Source: Erythrobacter sp.
GTDB lineage: Bacteria > Pseudomonadota > Alphaproteobacteria > Sphingomonadales > Sphingomonadaceae
Direction: 5' to 3'
Assembly (NCBI GenBank): GCA_024642565.1
Contig: JAHEAV010000007.1
Coordinates: 70,662 to 113,571, forward strand
Length of the DNA: 42,910 nucleotides
Position numbers and translations under genes: made by a program. The notes beneath the pieces were generated by a model, which saw nothing but the letters and a program-made list of their open reading frames with translations, did no database searches and had not been told where the DNA came from. Of the stretch, positions 1 to 9,650 are shown in pieces (the stretch's first letter is position 1; every line of letters starts with the position of its first letter).

Positions 1-153
1 TCGAGTACCACCTCCACCTCGGGGAATGTTTCGAGTACCACCTCCACCTCGGGGAATGTTTCGAGTACCACCTCCACGTCGGGAAATGTCTCGAGTACGA
101 CGACTTCGACGTCTGGCAATATTTCGACGAGTACGACGACGTCCGGCAATATG
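1..153 (+). repeat. Tandem 30-bp coding repeat (SSTTSTSGNV units)
   Basis: Bases 1-30 and 31-60 are identical. Bases 61-90 differ at three positions, and 91-123 and 124-153 are diverged or lengthened copies. All units keep the reading frame. The two perfect copies at the edge suggest recent unit duplication and a longer array upstream of the window. There are no unique spacers, so this is not a CRISPR array. Confidence 0.9.
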
Positions 154-375
154 ACGAGCTCGACCTCTACGACCACTTCGGGGAATGTGGCGAGTTCCAG
201 TTCCACGACCACGACGACCACTTCCGGCATGACAACGTCAGGCATGACGACATCGGGCATGACCACCACCACAGGTGGGACACCAGTGCCCGCTCCGCCC
301 ATGATGATCCTGTTCGGGGCAGCCGCCGCAGCAATTCTTGGCCGGCGCAAACTCAGGGTGAAGAAGGCGGCTTAG
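1..375 (+). CDS. Ser/Thr-rich repeat protein with PEP-CTERM-like C-terminus (3' part only)
   Basis: The reading frame is open from base 1, so the gene begins upstream of the window; only the last 124 residues are visible. The visible part is a Ser/Thr/Gly low-complexity stalk built from imperfect decamers of the form SSTTSTSGNV, degrading into shorter TSGM units. The last 30 residues carry GTPVPAPP, a hydrophobic Ala-rich helix (MMILFGAAAAAILG) and a basic end (RRKLRVKK). That order is the layout of PEP-CTERM sorting signals processed by exosortase, in the VPAPP variant common in sphingomonads. I infer an exported, probably glycosylated surface or matrix protein. An intrinsic terminator follows 25 bases after the stop. 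The N-terminal domain, and so the function, cannot be seen. Ser/Thr repeats of this kind are often O-glycosylated in other PEP-CTERM proteins. Confidence 0.75.
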   Translation, partial: SSTTSTSGNVSSTTSTSGNVSSTTSTSGNVSSTTTSTSGNISTSTTTSGNMTSSTSTTTSGNVASSSSTTTTTTSGMTTSGMTTSGMTTTTGGTPVPAPPMMILFGAAAAAILGRRKLRVKKAA

Positions 376-399
376 CCCCTTCTCCCTTCGGCCAACGGA

Positions 400-434
400 A
401 AGGGCGGCATCCGAGAAGGAGCCGCCCTTTTTGT
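400..434 (+). terminator. Intrinsic terminator of the repeat-protein gene
   Basis: A 9-bp perfect GC-rich stem (AAGGGCGGC at 400-408 with GCCGCCCTT at 421-429) is followed by a T-rich tract. It lies between the repeat-protein stop and the convergent acnA stop. The T tract supports termination of the plus strand; on the minus strand the tail is weak. Confidence 0.85.
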
Positions 435-452
435 TTTCAGTTACCGTCCCGG

Positions 453-3125
453 TTAGGCGGCAAGATTCCGAAGTACATATTGGAGGATGCCGCCGTTGCG
501 GTAATATTCCATTTCATTGGCGGTATCGATCCGGCATTTGGCCGTAATGGTAAAGCTGGTGCCGTCTGCTCGGGTAACTGCGACGGACACATCCTGGCCT
601 GGTACCAGATCGGCAAGGCCGTGAATGGTGAAACTGTCATCGCCGTTCAAACCCAGCGTCTCGCGTGTGTCGCCGCCGGTAAACTGCAGCGGCAACACGC
701 CCATACCCACCAGATTGGAGCGGTGGATACGTTCGAAACTTTCGACGATCACAGCGCGCACACCTAGCAGGATCGTGCCCTTCGCCGCCCAGTCGCGGCT
801 TGACCCGGTGCCATATTCCTTGCCCCCAATCACCACCAGCGGTGTGCCGTCGGCCTTGTGCTTCATGGCTGCATCATAAATTGCCATGGTTTCCCCGCCG
901 TAGGTGGTCATACCGCCTTCGACCCCGGGTACCATTTCATTCTTGATCCGGATATTGGCGAAAGTGCCGCGCATCATCACTTCGTGATTGCCGCGCCGCG
1001 AGCCGTAGGAATTGAAATCGGCCCTGGCGACCTGATTGGACATCAGATATTCGCCCGCCGGGCTGTCTTCCTTGATCGATCCGGCTGGCGAGATATGGTC
1101 AGTCGTCACCGAATCTCCGAGTATTGCCAATGGCTTGGCATCGACAATGTCGAGAATCGGAGCCGGGGTCATGCTCATCCCGTCAAAATAGGGCGGGTTG
1201 GCGACATAGGTGCTGCCCGGCCGCCATTGGTAGGTGTCCGAACCGACCACGTTGATGGCCTGCCAATGCGTGTCGCCCTTGTAAACATCGGCATAACGCG
1301 TTTCGAACATGGCGCGGTCGATCGAGCTGGCCCGAAGGTCTGAAATTTCCTGGTTGGTTGGCCACAGATCCTTCAGGTAGACATCGTTTCCGTCGCGATC
1401 CTGCCCGACTGGAGCCGTGACCATGTCTTCGGTTACGGTACCCTTGAGCGCATAGGCGACGACCAGCGGCGGGCTGGCCAGGAAGTTTGCCCGCACATCC
1501 GGCGAAACGCGGCCTTCGAAATTGCGATTGCCCGACAGCACGCTGGCAGCAACGATGTTGTTGCTGTTGATTGCGGTGCTGATCGGCGGGGCAAGCGGGC
1601 CCGAATTCCCGATGCAGGTGGTGCAGCCATAGCCAACCAGATCGAATCCGATGGCGTCCAGATCACTTTGCAGCCCGGCCTTGACCAGATAATCGGTAAC
1701 CACTTGCGATCCCGGTGCGAGGCTGGTCTTGACCCAGGGTTTGGGCTTCATGCCAAGGGCATTGGCCTTGCGTGCAACCAATCCGGCGGCGATCAGCACA
1801 TCAGGATTGCTGGTGTTGGTACAGCTGGTAATCGCTGCGATGACCACATCGCCGTCACCAATGTCGTGGCTCTTGCCTTCGACAGCCACGCGTTCCGGTG
1901 CGCTTTTCTTGTAAAGCTTGGCAAGGTCCGCGTTGAACAGATCGTCGACGTCGGGCAGGGCAACCTTGTCCTGCGGGCGCTTCGGTCCGGCAAGCGAGGG
2001 GACCACGCTGCCCATGTCCAGGCTTAGCGTCTTGGTAAAAACCGGCTCATGCGCCGGATCGAACCACATACCCTGCGCCTTGTAATAGGCTTCGACCAGC
2101 GCGAGCTGGTCTTCGCTGCGCCCCGTCAGGCGCAGGTAATCCATAGTCTTGTCGTCAACTGCGAAGAAGCCGCAGGTGGCGCCATATTCAGGTGCCATAT
2201 TGGCAATGGTTGCGCGGTCAGCGAGGCTTAGCGCGCCAACTCCGGGGCCATAGAATTCGACGAAACTGCCGACAACGCCCACTTCACGCAGCATCTGCAC
2301 ACAGGTCAGCACCAGATCGGTGGCAGTAATGCCTTCCGCCATTTGCCCGGTCAGTTTGAAGCCGACCACTTCGGGGATCAGCATGGAAACCGGCTGACCG
2401 AGCATCGCGGCTTCGGCTTCGATCCCGCCGACACCCCAGCCGAGTACGCCCAGACCGTTGATCATGGTCGTGTGGCTGTCCGTGCCGACACAGGTATCGG
2501 GATAGGCCACCGTTGCGCCGCTGGCATCCTGACTTGACCACACGCATTGCGCGATATGTTCGAGGTTTACCTGATGGCAGATGCCGGTACCCGGAGGGAC
2601 AGCCTTGAAGTTGGCAAGGCTCTTGGAACCCCACTTCAGGAAGTCATAACGTTCGGCGTTGCGTTGATATTCGAGCTCGACATTCTGTTCGAACGCCTTG
2701 GGGTGGCCGAATTCGTCCACCATCACCGAATGGTCGATCACAAGGTGCACGGGGACCTGCGGGTTGATCTTTTGCGTATCGCCGCCCAGCTTCGCGATCG
2801 CATCGCGCATGGCAGCCAGATCGACCACACAGGGTACGCCGGTAAAATCCTGCAACAGAACGCGGCCGGGGCGGTACTGGATCTCGCTGCCGGTGGCGGG
2901 GTTGTTCTGCCAGTCCGCAATGGCACGAATATGATCGGCGCCGACAGTAAATCCTTCGTCTTCGAAGCGCAGCAAGTTCTCCAGCAGTACCTTCATCGAA
3001 TTGGGCAAGCGGCTGATATCGCCAATCGTCTCAGCGGCCTTGGCCAAAGAGTAATAAGCGATTTCCTTGCCACCGATATTCATGGTGCTGCGGGCGTTGA
3101 GTGTATCCTTGCCGACCTGTGTCAT
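453..3125 (-). CDS. acnA: Aconitate hydratase AcnA
   Basis: Aconitase interconverts citrate and isocitrate in the TCA cycle through a [4Fe-4S] cluster in the cytoplasm. The 890-residue product has the length of the AcnA/IRP1 type. The cluster ligands fall at Cys435 (SCTNTSNP) and Cys501/Cys504 (GYGCTTC), the same numbering as E. coli AcnA. The swivel domain occupies the C-terminal 200 residues ([22 protein letters not shown]). The frame is open to a further upstream ATG at 3236, but I chose 3125: GAAAGGA lies about 10 bases before it, and the extra 37 residues have no aconitase character. The gene converges with the repeat-protein gene on its left and lies 145 bases downstream of the co-oriented EamA transporter. 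Confidence 0.97.
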   Translation of the reverse strand: MTQVGKDTLNARSTMNIGGKEIAYYSLAKAAETIGDISRLPNSMKVLLENLLRFEDEGFTVGADHIRAIADWQNNPATGSEIQYRPGRVLLQDFTGVPCVVDLAAMRDAIAKLGGDTQKINPQVPVHLVIDHSVMVDEFGHPKAFEQNVELEYQRNAERYDFLKWGSKSLANFKAVPPGTGICHQVNLEHIAQCVWSSQDASGATVAYPDTCVGTDSHTTMINGLGVLGWGVGGIEAEAAMLGQPVSMLIPEVVGFKLTGQMAEGITATDLVLTCVQMLREVGVVGSFVEFYGPGVGALSLADRATIANMAPEYGATCGFFAVDDKTMDYLRLTGRSEDQLALVEAYYKAQGMWFDPAHEPVFTKTLSLDMGSVVPSLAGPKRPQDKVALPDVDDLFNADLAKLYKKSAPERVAVEGKSHDIGDGDVVIAAITSCTNTSNPDVLIAAGLVARKANALGMKPKPWVKTSLAPGSQVVTDYLVKAGLQSDLDAIGFDLVGYGCTTCIGNSGPLAPPISTAINSNNIVAASVLSGNRNFEGRVSPDVRANFLASPPLVVAYALKGTVTEDMVTAPVGQDRDGNDVYLKDLWPTNQEISDLRASSIDRAMFETRYADVYKGDTHWQAINVVGSDTYQWRPGSTYVANPPYFDGMSMTPAPILDIVDAKPLAILGDSVTTDHISPAGSIKEDSPAGEYLMSNQVARADFNSYGSRRGNHEVMMRGTFANIRIKNEMVPGVEGGMTTYGGETMAIYDAAMKHKADGTPLVVIGGKEYGTGSSRDWAAKGTILLGVRAVIVESFERIHRSNLVGMGVLPLQFTGGDTRETLGLNGDDSFTIHGLADLVPGQDVSVAVTRADGTSFTITAKCRIDTANEMEYYRNGGILQYVLRNLAA

Positions 3126-3270
3126 TCTATGCGGGGTCCTTTCATGGGTGGCGCATGCTCCGCCCCCAAATTCACAAGGCTGAACCCATGGGATTCGCAG
3201 GCGGCGCGCTATCTGTTGCGGCACCTGCGCGTTCATCGCCGCGAGGTCAAGACTCTGCTCCTTCGGGGCG

Positions 3271-4164
3271 CTAAACGGATACTTGTTCGGTATGCGCGCG
3301 GGTGGCGATCCAGCAGCCGATTACGATGCAGACAGCCCCGGCAACGGTAGCGAATGTGACTTGTTCACGAAAGAACAGCCAGCCGAACAGGACGGCCCAT
3401 AGGAAGCCGGAATATTCGACCGGAACCAACACTTGCGCCTCAGCCCGGCCATAGGCCCAGGACAAGACCATGACCGCGGAAACCGCCAGAATGGAACTGG
3501 CAATGAGATCCCCCCAGACGCCTGACGGCGGCACCATGAAGGCAAACGGAGCCGGTATCAGCAGCATCAAACCGACGATGGCGTTTTGAAAGGCAGCTAC
3601 CTCCGCCGGTTTGGACACCAGCGCTTGCTCGCGCTGCAAGACCAGGTTCCAGGCATAAAGCACGGCGGACACCAGGAGCGCGGCGAGGCCCAGCATTGCA
3701 TCCTCGGTCATTTTCTCCCGGCCGATCCGACCGGCGACGATTATCACGACCCCGGCAAAGCCCAGAAGTGCGGCGATGACAGCCCGTGGATGGATCTTTT
3801 CGCCGAGGAGCAGGGCTGCAAGGTAGAGCGCTATGAGCGGAGCAATAAAGGACATGGCGATAGCTTCCGCCAGCGGCAGACGGACCAGCGCGAAGAAGAA
3901 GCTAAGGGCCATCAGGCCGCCCACCAGGCCGCGCCTTATATGCAGCTTGATCACCTTGCGGCTTGGCCAGCCCTGCGCCATCGCCAACCAGATCGGGCCG
4001 ACCAGCACCAGCCCCAACCATGACCGGACCAGCAACGCGCTATAGGCCCCGGCGGCGATAGAGGCGCTTTTCATATAGGCGTCCATCACCGAAAACAGCC
4101 CAACCCCAACCAGCGTGGCCAATATCGGCACAAGCGTGCGGATGGGAGGTGTTTCGGCTGTCAT
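3271..4164 (-). CDS. EamA/DMT-family transporter
   Basis: A 297-residue integral membrane protein of the drug/metabolite transporter superfamily, with about ten hydrophobic segments in two EamA repeats (roughly residues 10-145 and 160-290). The first repeat ends near an [16 protein letters not shown] segment and the second near [17 protein letters not shown], both typical. Relatives export amino acids, nucleobases or metabolites. The substrate cannot be told from sequence. The gene is co-oriented with acnA (145-base gap) and divergent from the L,D-transpeptidase gene at 4331; the shared upstream region contains a 17-bp palindrome. No strong Shine-Dalgarno precedes the ATG. Confidence 0.88.
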   Translation of the reverse strand: MTAETPPIRTLVPILATLVGVGLFSVMDAYMKSASIAAGAYSALLVRSWLGLVLVGPIWLAMAQGWPSRKVIKLHIRRGLVGGLMALSFFFALVRLPLAEAIAMSFIAPLIALYLAALLLGEKIHPRAVIAALLGFAGVVIIVAGRIGREKMTEDAMLGLAALLVSAVLYAWNLVLQREQALVSKPAEVAAFQNAIVGLMLLIPAPFAFMVPPSGVWGDLIASSILAVSAVMVLSWAYGRAEAQVLVPVEYSGFLWAVLFGWLFFREQVTFATVAGAVCIVIGCWIATRAHTEQVSV

Positions 4165-4235
4165 TTCGGCGCCATAGTCTGACGGTTGCGATCCGTCACC
4201 ATTGCATGGTAAATGTAAGGTGATTCAGCGGATAG

Positions 4236-4252
4236 TCAGCCAACTTGGCTGA
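4236..4252. promoter_or_regulatory. 17-bp palindrome in a divergent intergenic region
   Basis: TCAGCCAA-C-TTGGCTGA is a perfect 8+8 inverted repeat with a one-base centre. It lies 72 bases upstream of the EamA transporter start and 79 bases upstream of the L,D-transpeptidase start. The lack of a loop argues for a protein-binding operator rather than an RNA hairpin. The cognate regulator is unknown. Confidence 0.45.
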
Positions 4253-4330
4253 ATAGTGGACCGGATTTCGGGAATTTCCCCGATTTGATCGTGTCGATAC
4301 TATGATTTCCGACTGTGGGGCTGAGTATTT

Positions 4331-5758
4331 ATGAAGAATTCTGTTCGCGTGTCATTGTTGGCTGCTGCCGCCGCCTTGGCCCTTCCTGGCAACCTTTCCG
4401 CTCGTCAGGCGCAGCCGCAGGACCTTCTGCCCAAGGCGCCGCCGGCCGCCAGTAAGCCAAAAGAAAAAGCGGCAATTTCCCAGCCGGTTGAAACCAAGCG
4501 CGACGGGGCGGTGCAGGGCGAAATTGTCCAGCCTGTGAGCGTGGCCGAAGCCTTCGCCGAGGAAACCGTTCAATCGATCGCCCCAAAGATTCAGCCATGG
4601 CCAGTTGCCGATGCGAATAATCTTGCCGCCTACGTTAAAACCATCGGTTCTGAAGGGCTCGATCCTGCAGACTACGGCCTACCAGCTTTGCGCACGGCGA
4701 TCGCCGCGGGGCCGGGCGAGGTGCTGGATGCGGAGGCCAGTCGGGTATTTAATTGGCTGGTTGAGGATTTGCGCGATGGGCGCACGCCGATGGATGCGCG
4801 CAAGCAATGGTTCGTGTTTGATCCGGATGCCGACCGTTATTCGACGGACGGCCTGATGACCCAGGCATTGGCCAGCGGCGATGTTGCCGGAACTCTGGCA
4901 ACAATCATGCCAAGGCATCCCGATTACGCTCTGTTGAAGGCCGAGCTTGCGAAAGTACCCGCAGCCAAATCCGCGCGGCGCAAGCTGATCCGCGCCAATA
5001 TGGATCGCTGGCGCTGGCTTCCGCGTGATCTTGGCAGCCAGTATCTGATGACCAATGTCCCCGAATTCGAATTGCGGCTGACGGTCAACGACAAGATCGT
5101 TCGGACCTATCGCACCGTGGTCGGCAAGCCGGGGAAGACCGCGACACCGCAATTGGCCGAAATGGTCGAAGGCGTCATCTTCAATCCGACCTGGACGGTG
5201 CCGCAATCCATCGTGAAGGGTGAAGGTTTGGGCGCGAAAGTGCTCGGCAATCCCGCTTGGGCAAAATCGGCTGGCTATGCCGCGACCAAGGGCGAGGGCG
5301 GCTGGGTCAACGTTGTGCAACAGCCAGGGCCGACCAATTCACTGGGGCTAATGAAGCTGGATATGCCCAACAGCCATGCGATTTTCTTGCATGATACGCC
5401 GTCCCGCCATTTGTTCGCCAGTGTCAACCGGGCGCTCAGCCATGGTTGCATCCGCACCGAACGGGCTACCGAACTGGCGATTACGCTGGCAATTCTTCAA
5501 GGTGGGCTGAGTGCACAAGACGGCGTCGATCTGATCAAAGGCGGCGTTTACACCAAAGTTCCATTTCAGAAGACGATGCCAGTCTACATCACCTATTTCA
5601 CAATGGCGAAGGACATCAACGGGCAGTTATCGACTTTCAGCGACATCTATGAGCGCGACGCGCCAGTGCTTACCAGCATTGATGCGCCGCGTGTGCCCAA
5701 TCGCAGCCGTGTGACGGGTGAACAAATCATCCCACTTGAGGATGACCTTCAGACCTGA
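4331..5758 (+). CDS. Periplasmic L,D-transpeptidase (YcbB/LdtD-like, YkuD domain)
   Basis: L,D-transpeptidases form 3-3 cross-links in peptidoglycan or attach proteins to it, using a catalytic Cys. The 475-residue product begins with a signal peptide (KNSVRVSLLAAAAALALPGNLSA) and a Pro/Lys-rich linker. A middle domain follows (about residues 90-200, including LEGLDPADYGLP-like spacing as in YcbB proteins). The YkuD domain (about residues 240-400) contains SHGCIR with His371, Gly372 and Cys373. The arrangement matches long YcbB-type enzymes rather than short ErfK-type ones. Its stop lies two bases from the stop of a convergent YkuD_2 gene. Beta-lactam resistance through 3-3 links is possible but not shown. 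Confidence 0.9.
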   Translation: MKNSVRVSLLAAAAALALPGNLSARQAQPQDLLPKAPPAASKPKEKAAISQPVETKRDGAVQGEIVQPVSVAEAFAEETVQSIAPKIQPWPVADANNLAAYVKTIGSEGLDPADYGLPALRTAIAAGPGEVLDAEASRVFNWLVEDLRDGRTPMDARKQWFVFDPDADRYSTDGLMTQALASGDVAGTLATIMPRHPDYALLKAELAKVPAAKSARRKLIRANMDRWRWLPRDLGSQYLMTNVPEFELRLTVNDKIVRTYRTVVGKPGKTATPQLAEMVEGVIFNPTWTVPQSIVKGEGLGAKVLGNPAWAKSAGYAATKGEGGWVNVVQQPGPTNSLGLMKLDMPNSHAIFLHDTPSRHLFASVNRALSHGCIRTERATELAITLAILQGGLSAQDGVDLIKGGVYTKVPFQKTMPVYITYFTMAKDINGQLSTFSDIYERDAPVLTSIDAPRVPNRSRVTGEQIIPLEDDLQT

Positions 5759-5760
5759 CG

Positions 5761-6471
5761 CTAATAAACCCCCGGGTTGATCTGCTGGATCCCGGTCGGG
5801 TTGTCTGGCGTCAGCACTTCGATCGTCGGTGGCGGCGGGGGCAAGACCTTCTCGCCATTTTCGCCGAGGCCGAGATTGTCGGCATAAAGCACCCGTCCTC
5901 CGCCCAACTGTTGCAGGGCAACCTTGAAGTCCGCATCGCTCATGGCAAAGCAGCCGTTGGACCGGCCCAGAACGCCCCATTTTGCCAGAAATTCGGGTTC
6001 GGCATATTTGGCGCGGTGCATCACGATTGCCCGGTCCAGCGCATTGGAGTTCGTCGGGTCCAGCCCTTCCAGCCGGATCGAAGTGCCATAACGCCCGGTG
6101 TACCAGCCATAGGTCATGAAGGCGCCATTGCAGCTCGCAAGTGAGCCTTCCTGGTTGGAAAAACGCTTCAGCCAGCCATCGTGTTCCGGGTCGGATCCCA
6201 GGCCGTGGGATACCCGGTACGAATCGATTCGTTCGGCGTCAAAATTGACGAAGTGAAAACGTGGTTCAGACGATCGCAGGCCGAAATCGGCGATTCCGAC
6301 TACGTCCCGCCGCCATAAGATATTTCCAACTTTTTCCTGTTGTTCCTTGGCGATGGCAAACAGTTTACGATCGCGCAAACCCAGCGGAGACACCTGCGCA
6401 AATGCACGCGGCGCCAGCGCCAGCGAAATACCCGCCGTCAACGTACCCGTGATGATTTCGCGCCTATTCAT
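5761..6471 (-). CDS. Murein L,D-transpeptidase catalytic domain protein (YkuD_2), Tat-type signal
   Basis: A 236-residue exported protein of the YkuD_2 family (murein L,D-transpeptidase catalytic domain family). The N-terminus NRREIITGTLTAGISLALA-PRAFA looks like a Tat signal. The catalytic core has His152 (IVMHRA) and the GRSNGCFAM signature with Cys174. I chose ATG 6471; the upstream extension to 6504 would bury the twin-arginine motif. The gene is the last of a same-strand run after ispG, a flavoprotein gene and a thioredoxin-like gene, with 80 bases to the latter. The Pro-rich C-terminal tail (about residues 205-236) is probably disordered. The physiological substrate is unknown. Confidence 0.87.
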   Translation of the reverse strand: MNRREIITGTLTAGISLALAPRAFAQVSPLGLRDRKLFAIAKEQQEKVGNILWRRDVVGIADFGLRSSEPRFHFVNFDAERIDSYRVSHGLGSDPEHDGWLKRFSNQEGSLASCNGAFMTYGWYTGRYGTSIRLEGLDPTNSNALDRAIVMHRAKYAEPEFLAKWGVLGRSNGCFAMSDADFKVALQQLGGGRVLYADNLGLGENGEKVLPPPPPTIEVLTPDNPTGIQQINPGVY

Positions 6472-6551
6472 GATAACCACTATACCATAACCCAGCCCTA
6501 CCAAGAGGTGAATGAGAATTTATCCGTATAGCAACGCGCATCAGGCGGCCT

Positions 6552-7061
6552 TTATTTCTGCACGGAATACCGGACCAGTTCATCGAAAATCGCCGTTTCG
6601 GAACGGCTGGCCGCGTTGCGCCAACTCCCTGCAGTATCGCCATTGAGCAGCTTTCCGTCTGGCGCGATGATCATCACCGTCGGCGTGCCGACCACCTTAA
6701 GGCCAAACCGCTGCGCAATGTCGAGATTATGCCCATCATTGGTCTGCGGCATACCGACATTGACGAAGACCAATTCGTACCGCTGCTGGATCATTTCACG
6801 AAACCGGGGTTGCTCGGTCCATCCAGCGAAGGCCAAGCTATCGTGGCACCAGTTTGCCCCCATCACCAGCAAGACATTCTTGCCGGATATTGCCGCGCGG
6901 GCCATTGCGGCGTCGACATCGGCCGCTGCATTGCGTGAGGCGTCATAAAGGCGCGCCTCCGACCGGGTAACGCTGGGCGTTGACGCGGGACTGCCGCCCA
7001 CGGCGGAACATCCGCTGACCAAAGCGGCGAAAAGGGCAATGGGAAACAGGAAGCCCCTCAT
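6552..7061 (-). CDS. Thioredoxin-fold lipoprotein with CxxS active site
   Basis: A 169-residue lipoprotein: signal peptide ending in the lipobox VSGC (Cys18), then a low-complexity linker and a thioredoxin-like domain (about residues 45-165). The active-site position reads WCHDS, so the second Cys of a CxxC pair is replaced by Ser75. The cis-Pro loop is present (VGTPTV). A CxxS site cannot do ordinary dithiol exchange but can act as a monothiol reductase, isomerase or client trap. Its ATG overlaps the stop of the upstream flavoprotein gene in an ATGA, indicating translational coupling. It probably sits on the outer or inner membrane, facing the periplasm. The partner is unknown. Confidence 0.85.
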   Translation of the reverse strand: MRGFLFPIALFAALVSGCSAVGGSPASTPSVTRSEARLYDASRNAAADVDAAMARAAISGKNVLLVMGANWCHDSLAFAGWTEQPRFREMIQQRYELVFVNVGMPQTNDGHNLDIAQRFGLKVVGTPTVMIIAPDGKLLNGDTAGSWRNAASRSETAIFDELVRYSVQK

Positions 7062-8494
7062 CGCGGTTGATGGGCAGCGCGTGCCGCCACGGCCAGGCGT
7101 TGCAGACCGGGCAATCCCTCGGCGATTGCGGCCTGGAATTTGCCTAGGGCGGCGAGCTTGGGGCTGCCCTCTTGCGATAATCTGGCGATTGTTTTGCCTG
7201 TGGGATCAAGTCTAACACTTGCAAGCCATGCACTAATCTTCGGATTTTGCGCCCATGCGCCGCGGTTCATGATATTGGTCAGCAATCCCAAAGGATAGGT
7301 ATTGGGCGTATCGGTGAGCGGCGAGGGGGTGGCGAGGGCATTCTTGGTATCGTCGTCGTCGAAATTTGCTTCCAGAAACGCCGTAAGTGCCGCGCTCAGG
7401 GTAACAAGAGGGACGTGCAAGGGTTGAAGCGTAATCGTGTCGCCGCGAAATTGCGGGCCATGTTGCCGCCCTTCGTCAAAGGGCACGGCGCTTGCGGTGC
7501 AATCAATGAACAGTGCACTGTCCGGCACAGTTTCCTCGCAGGTCGGGAAGGTCATCTTTCCCGGTGCGATGGCACTGACCCGTCCATGCCGCACCACATT
7601 CCTGATCTTGCGCAGCAGTTCGATTTCGCCTTCGGAAATGGTCGCATAATGGAACATCTCGGGTTTCACGGCAGGATCTATTCGCAGCATGTATCCGCCG
7701 CGCCCGAGAATTTCGAACATCTCATCGCCCGTCGCTGCAATAGCTGCGGCTTTCAGCTGGGCGATCTGGTTATCGACGATATCTTCGAAGAAATCAGGAC
7801 CTGGCTGGGTGTAGGTGCGATTGATCAACCAGGAATCCCTGGGCCGGACCCAGGTGATGGCATCGGGATCAATCCCTGCTTCCAAAAGCCAGATTACGGC
7901 ATCCATCGCGGTCTTGCCCGCGCCCAGTACCACGTAATGGCCGGGCAGCCGGTCAGTCTGCATCCATAAACCAGGCAGATCGCCCGGAGTTGCCAGCCGC
8001 GTGCCTTCGGCCACCGAATATTGCCGCTTGTGTGTGGCCGGGACAGAGGTCTTGTAAAAGGTGCCATCGACCGTCTTGCGGCGGATTTTGATCTTGGATT
8101 TCTTGCCCGAAAGGATCGATTTCATGCAGCCATCGCCAAGATATTCCGTCAGAGGAAAATAAGTGACCCTCCCGCTTGGCAAGAGACGGCGCTTCATCAA
8201 TTGTTCGAAATAGGCGGAAACTTCCGCCCCGCTGGCAAGTGGGAACATTCCCTTGTTTGGCCCGTGATCATCCACCACATCATCGCCGAATTCCATCGAG
8301 TTGACGCCATAAAAGGCTGACGGCTGGTGCAGGGCGACGAAGGAATAAGCATCGTTCCAATGTCCGCCCGGTTTGGCGTGCATATCCACCATGGTGATAT
8401 GGCAATGGGGATCTTCGTCCAGCAAAGTGTCGGCAAACGCGAGGCTAACCGCGCCGGCGCCGATTATCAGGTAATCGGTTTCGATTTCCGTCAT
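7058..8494 (-). CDS. FAD/NAD(P)-binding oxidoreductase, unassigned substrate
   Basis: A 478-residue flavoprotein-like protein. The N-terminal dinucleotide-binding motif is IIGAGAVSLAFADTL, in which the third glycine of GxGxxG is Ser, followed by an acidic strand end (MVDMHAKPGGHW). A second Rossmann-type motif, YVVLGAGKTAMDAVIWLLEA, lies near residue 190. The FxGxHPG-WNDAYSF region resembles flavin-containing monooxygenases, but the FMO fingerprint is not clear. It sits 37 bases after ispG and overlaps the next gene by four bases, so it is in the ispG operon. Possible roles include oxidation of a small molecule or lipid. I do not recognise a named enzyme. Confidence 0.75.
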   Translation of the reverse strand: MTEIETDYLIIGAGAVSLAFADTLLDEDPHCHITMVDMHAKPGGHWNDAYSFVALHQPSAFYGVNSMEFGDDVVDDHGPNKGMFPLASGAEVSAYFEQLMKRRLLPSGRVTYFPLTEYLGDGCMKSILSGKKSKIKIRRKTVDGTFYKTSVPATHKRQYSVAEGTRLATPGDLPGLWMQTDRLPGHYVVLGAGKTAMDAVIWLLEAGIDPDAITWVRPRDSWLINRTYTQPGPDFFEDIVDNQIAQLKAAAIAATGDEMFEILGRGGYMLRIDPAVKPEMFHYATISEGEIELLRKIRNVVRHGRVSAIAPGKMTFPTCEETVPDSALFIDCTASAVPFDEGRQHGPQFRGDTITLQPLHVPLVTLSAALTAFLEANFDDDDTKNALATPSPLTDTPNTYPLGLLTNIMNRGAWAQNPKISAWLASVRLDPTGKTIARLSQEGSPKLAALGKFQAAIAEGLPGLQRLAVAARAAHQPR

Positions 8495-8531
8495 GCAGGA
8501 TCTCCCCTTGGATTTATCAAACGGCTGATTG

Positions 8532-9650
8532 CTATTCTGCGGCTTCGGTCAATTCGGATTCAATCTGCGCGGCCTTGTCTTCCACCAGCTGAACGATGTG
8601 ATCGAGCATGTCGGCGCTTTGTACATGGTGGTCTGTCACACCCGAAAGATAGACCATGTGCTTGCCATTACCGCCGCCTGTAATACCGATATCGGTTTCT
8701 CGTGCTTCGCCCGGTCCGTTTACCACGCAGCCGAGGACCGAAAGTGACAACGGCGTCTTGATATGCTGCAGGCGTTCTTCCAGCGCCTGCACCGTGCGGA
8801 TCACATCGAACCCTTGCCGCGCGCAACTGGGGCAAGAGACGACGCGAACACCGCGCGTTCTGAGGCCGAGCGATTTCAGAATTTCAAATCCGACCCGAAC
8901 CTCTTCCTCCGGTTCAGCTGAAAGCGACACGCGGATCGTGTCACCGATGCCCGCCCACAGCAAATTGCCCATTCCGATCGCGCTTTTGACTGTGCCACCG
9001 ATGAGGCCACCCGCCTCGGTAATGCCCAGGTGCAGAGGGCAATCAACAGTTTCAGCCAATTGCATATAGGCGGCAACTGCCAGGAACACGTCGCTGGCCT
9101 TAACCGCGACCTTATATTCATGGAAATCGTGATCCTGCAGCAGCTTGATGTGATCAAGTGCACTTTCAACCAGCGCTTCGGGGCAAGGTTCTCCGTATTT
9201 TTCGAGCAGGTCCTTTTCAAGACTTCCGGCATTGACCCCGATGCGGATGGCACAACCATTGGCCTTGGCCGCGCGAACCACTTCGGCAACCCGTTCGGAG
9301 GAACCGATGTTGCCCGGATTGATCCGCAGGCACGCGGCACCCGCATCAGCCGCTTCGAGCGCGCGCTTATAATGAAAATGGATGTCCGCCACGATCGGAA
9401 TGCGCGCAGCCTTGACGATCTTGCCCAGCGCAGCCGTGCTTTCGACATCGGGGCAGGATACACGGATGATATCTGCACCTGCATCTTCGCAGCGACGAAT
9501 CTGGTCGATCGTCGCCACGGCATCCGATGTCAGTGTGTTGGTCATGGTTTGCACCGTAATAGGCGCATCGCCGCCCACAGGAACGGCACCGACCATGATC
9601 TGGCGGCTCTGGCGGCGCGCTATATCGCGCCAGGGTCTGATAGAAGACAT
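8532..9650 (-). CDS. ispG: (E)-4-hydroxy-3-methylbut-2-enyl-diphosphate synthase IspG
   Basis: IspG reduces MEcPP to HMBPP in the MEP pathway of isoprenoid synthesis, using a [4Fe-4S] cluster. The 372-residue product has the short bacterial architecture: a TIM-barrel domain (about 1-260) and a C-terminal cluster domain with Cys273, Cys276 (SCPSCAR), Cys308 ([10 protein letters not shown]) and Glu315. An open frame extends upstream to 9944, but it overlaps the divergent zntB gene and has no IspG similarity, so the start is ATG 9650. It is the first gene of a minus-strand run with the flavoprotein and thioredoxin-like genes, divergent from zntB with 96 bases between starts. Confidence 0.97.
   Translation of the reverse strand: MSSIRPWRDIARRQSRQIMVGAVPVGGDAPITVQTMTNTLTSDAVATIDQIRRCEDAGADIIRVSCPDVESTAALGKIVKAARIPIVADIHFHYKRALEAADAGAACLRINPGNIGSSERVAEVVRAAKANGCAIRIGVNAGSLEKDLLEKYGEPCPEALVESALDHIKLLQDHDFHEYKVAVKASDVFLAVAAYMQLAETVDCPLHLGITEAGGLIGGTVKSAIGMGNLLWAGIGDTIRVSLSAEPEEEVRVGFEILKSLGLRTRGVRVVSCPSCARQGFDVIRTVQALEERLQHIKTPLSLSVLGCVVNGPGEARETDIGITGGGNGKHMVYLSGVTDHHVQSADMLDHIVQLVEDKAAQIESELTEAAE

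Noticed and set aside
1-153. Possible CRISPR array (repeated 30-bp units)
   Set aside because: The units are contiguous without spacers and are in a continuous reading frame encoding SSTTSTSGNV.
2547-3350. 267-residue plus-strand open frame
   Set aside because: Shadow of aconitase on the opposite strand; no start signal and no recognisable domain.
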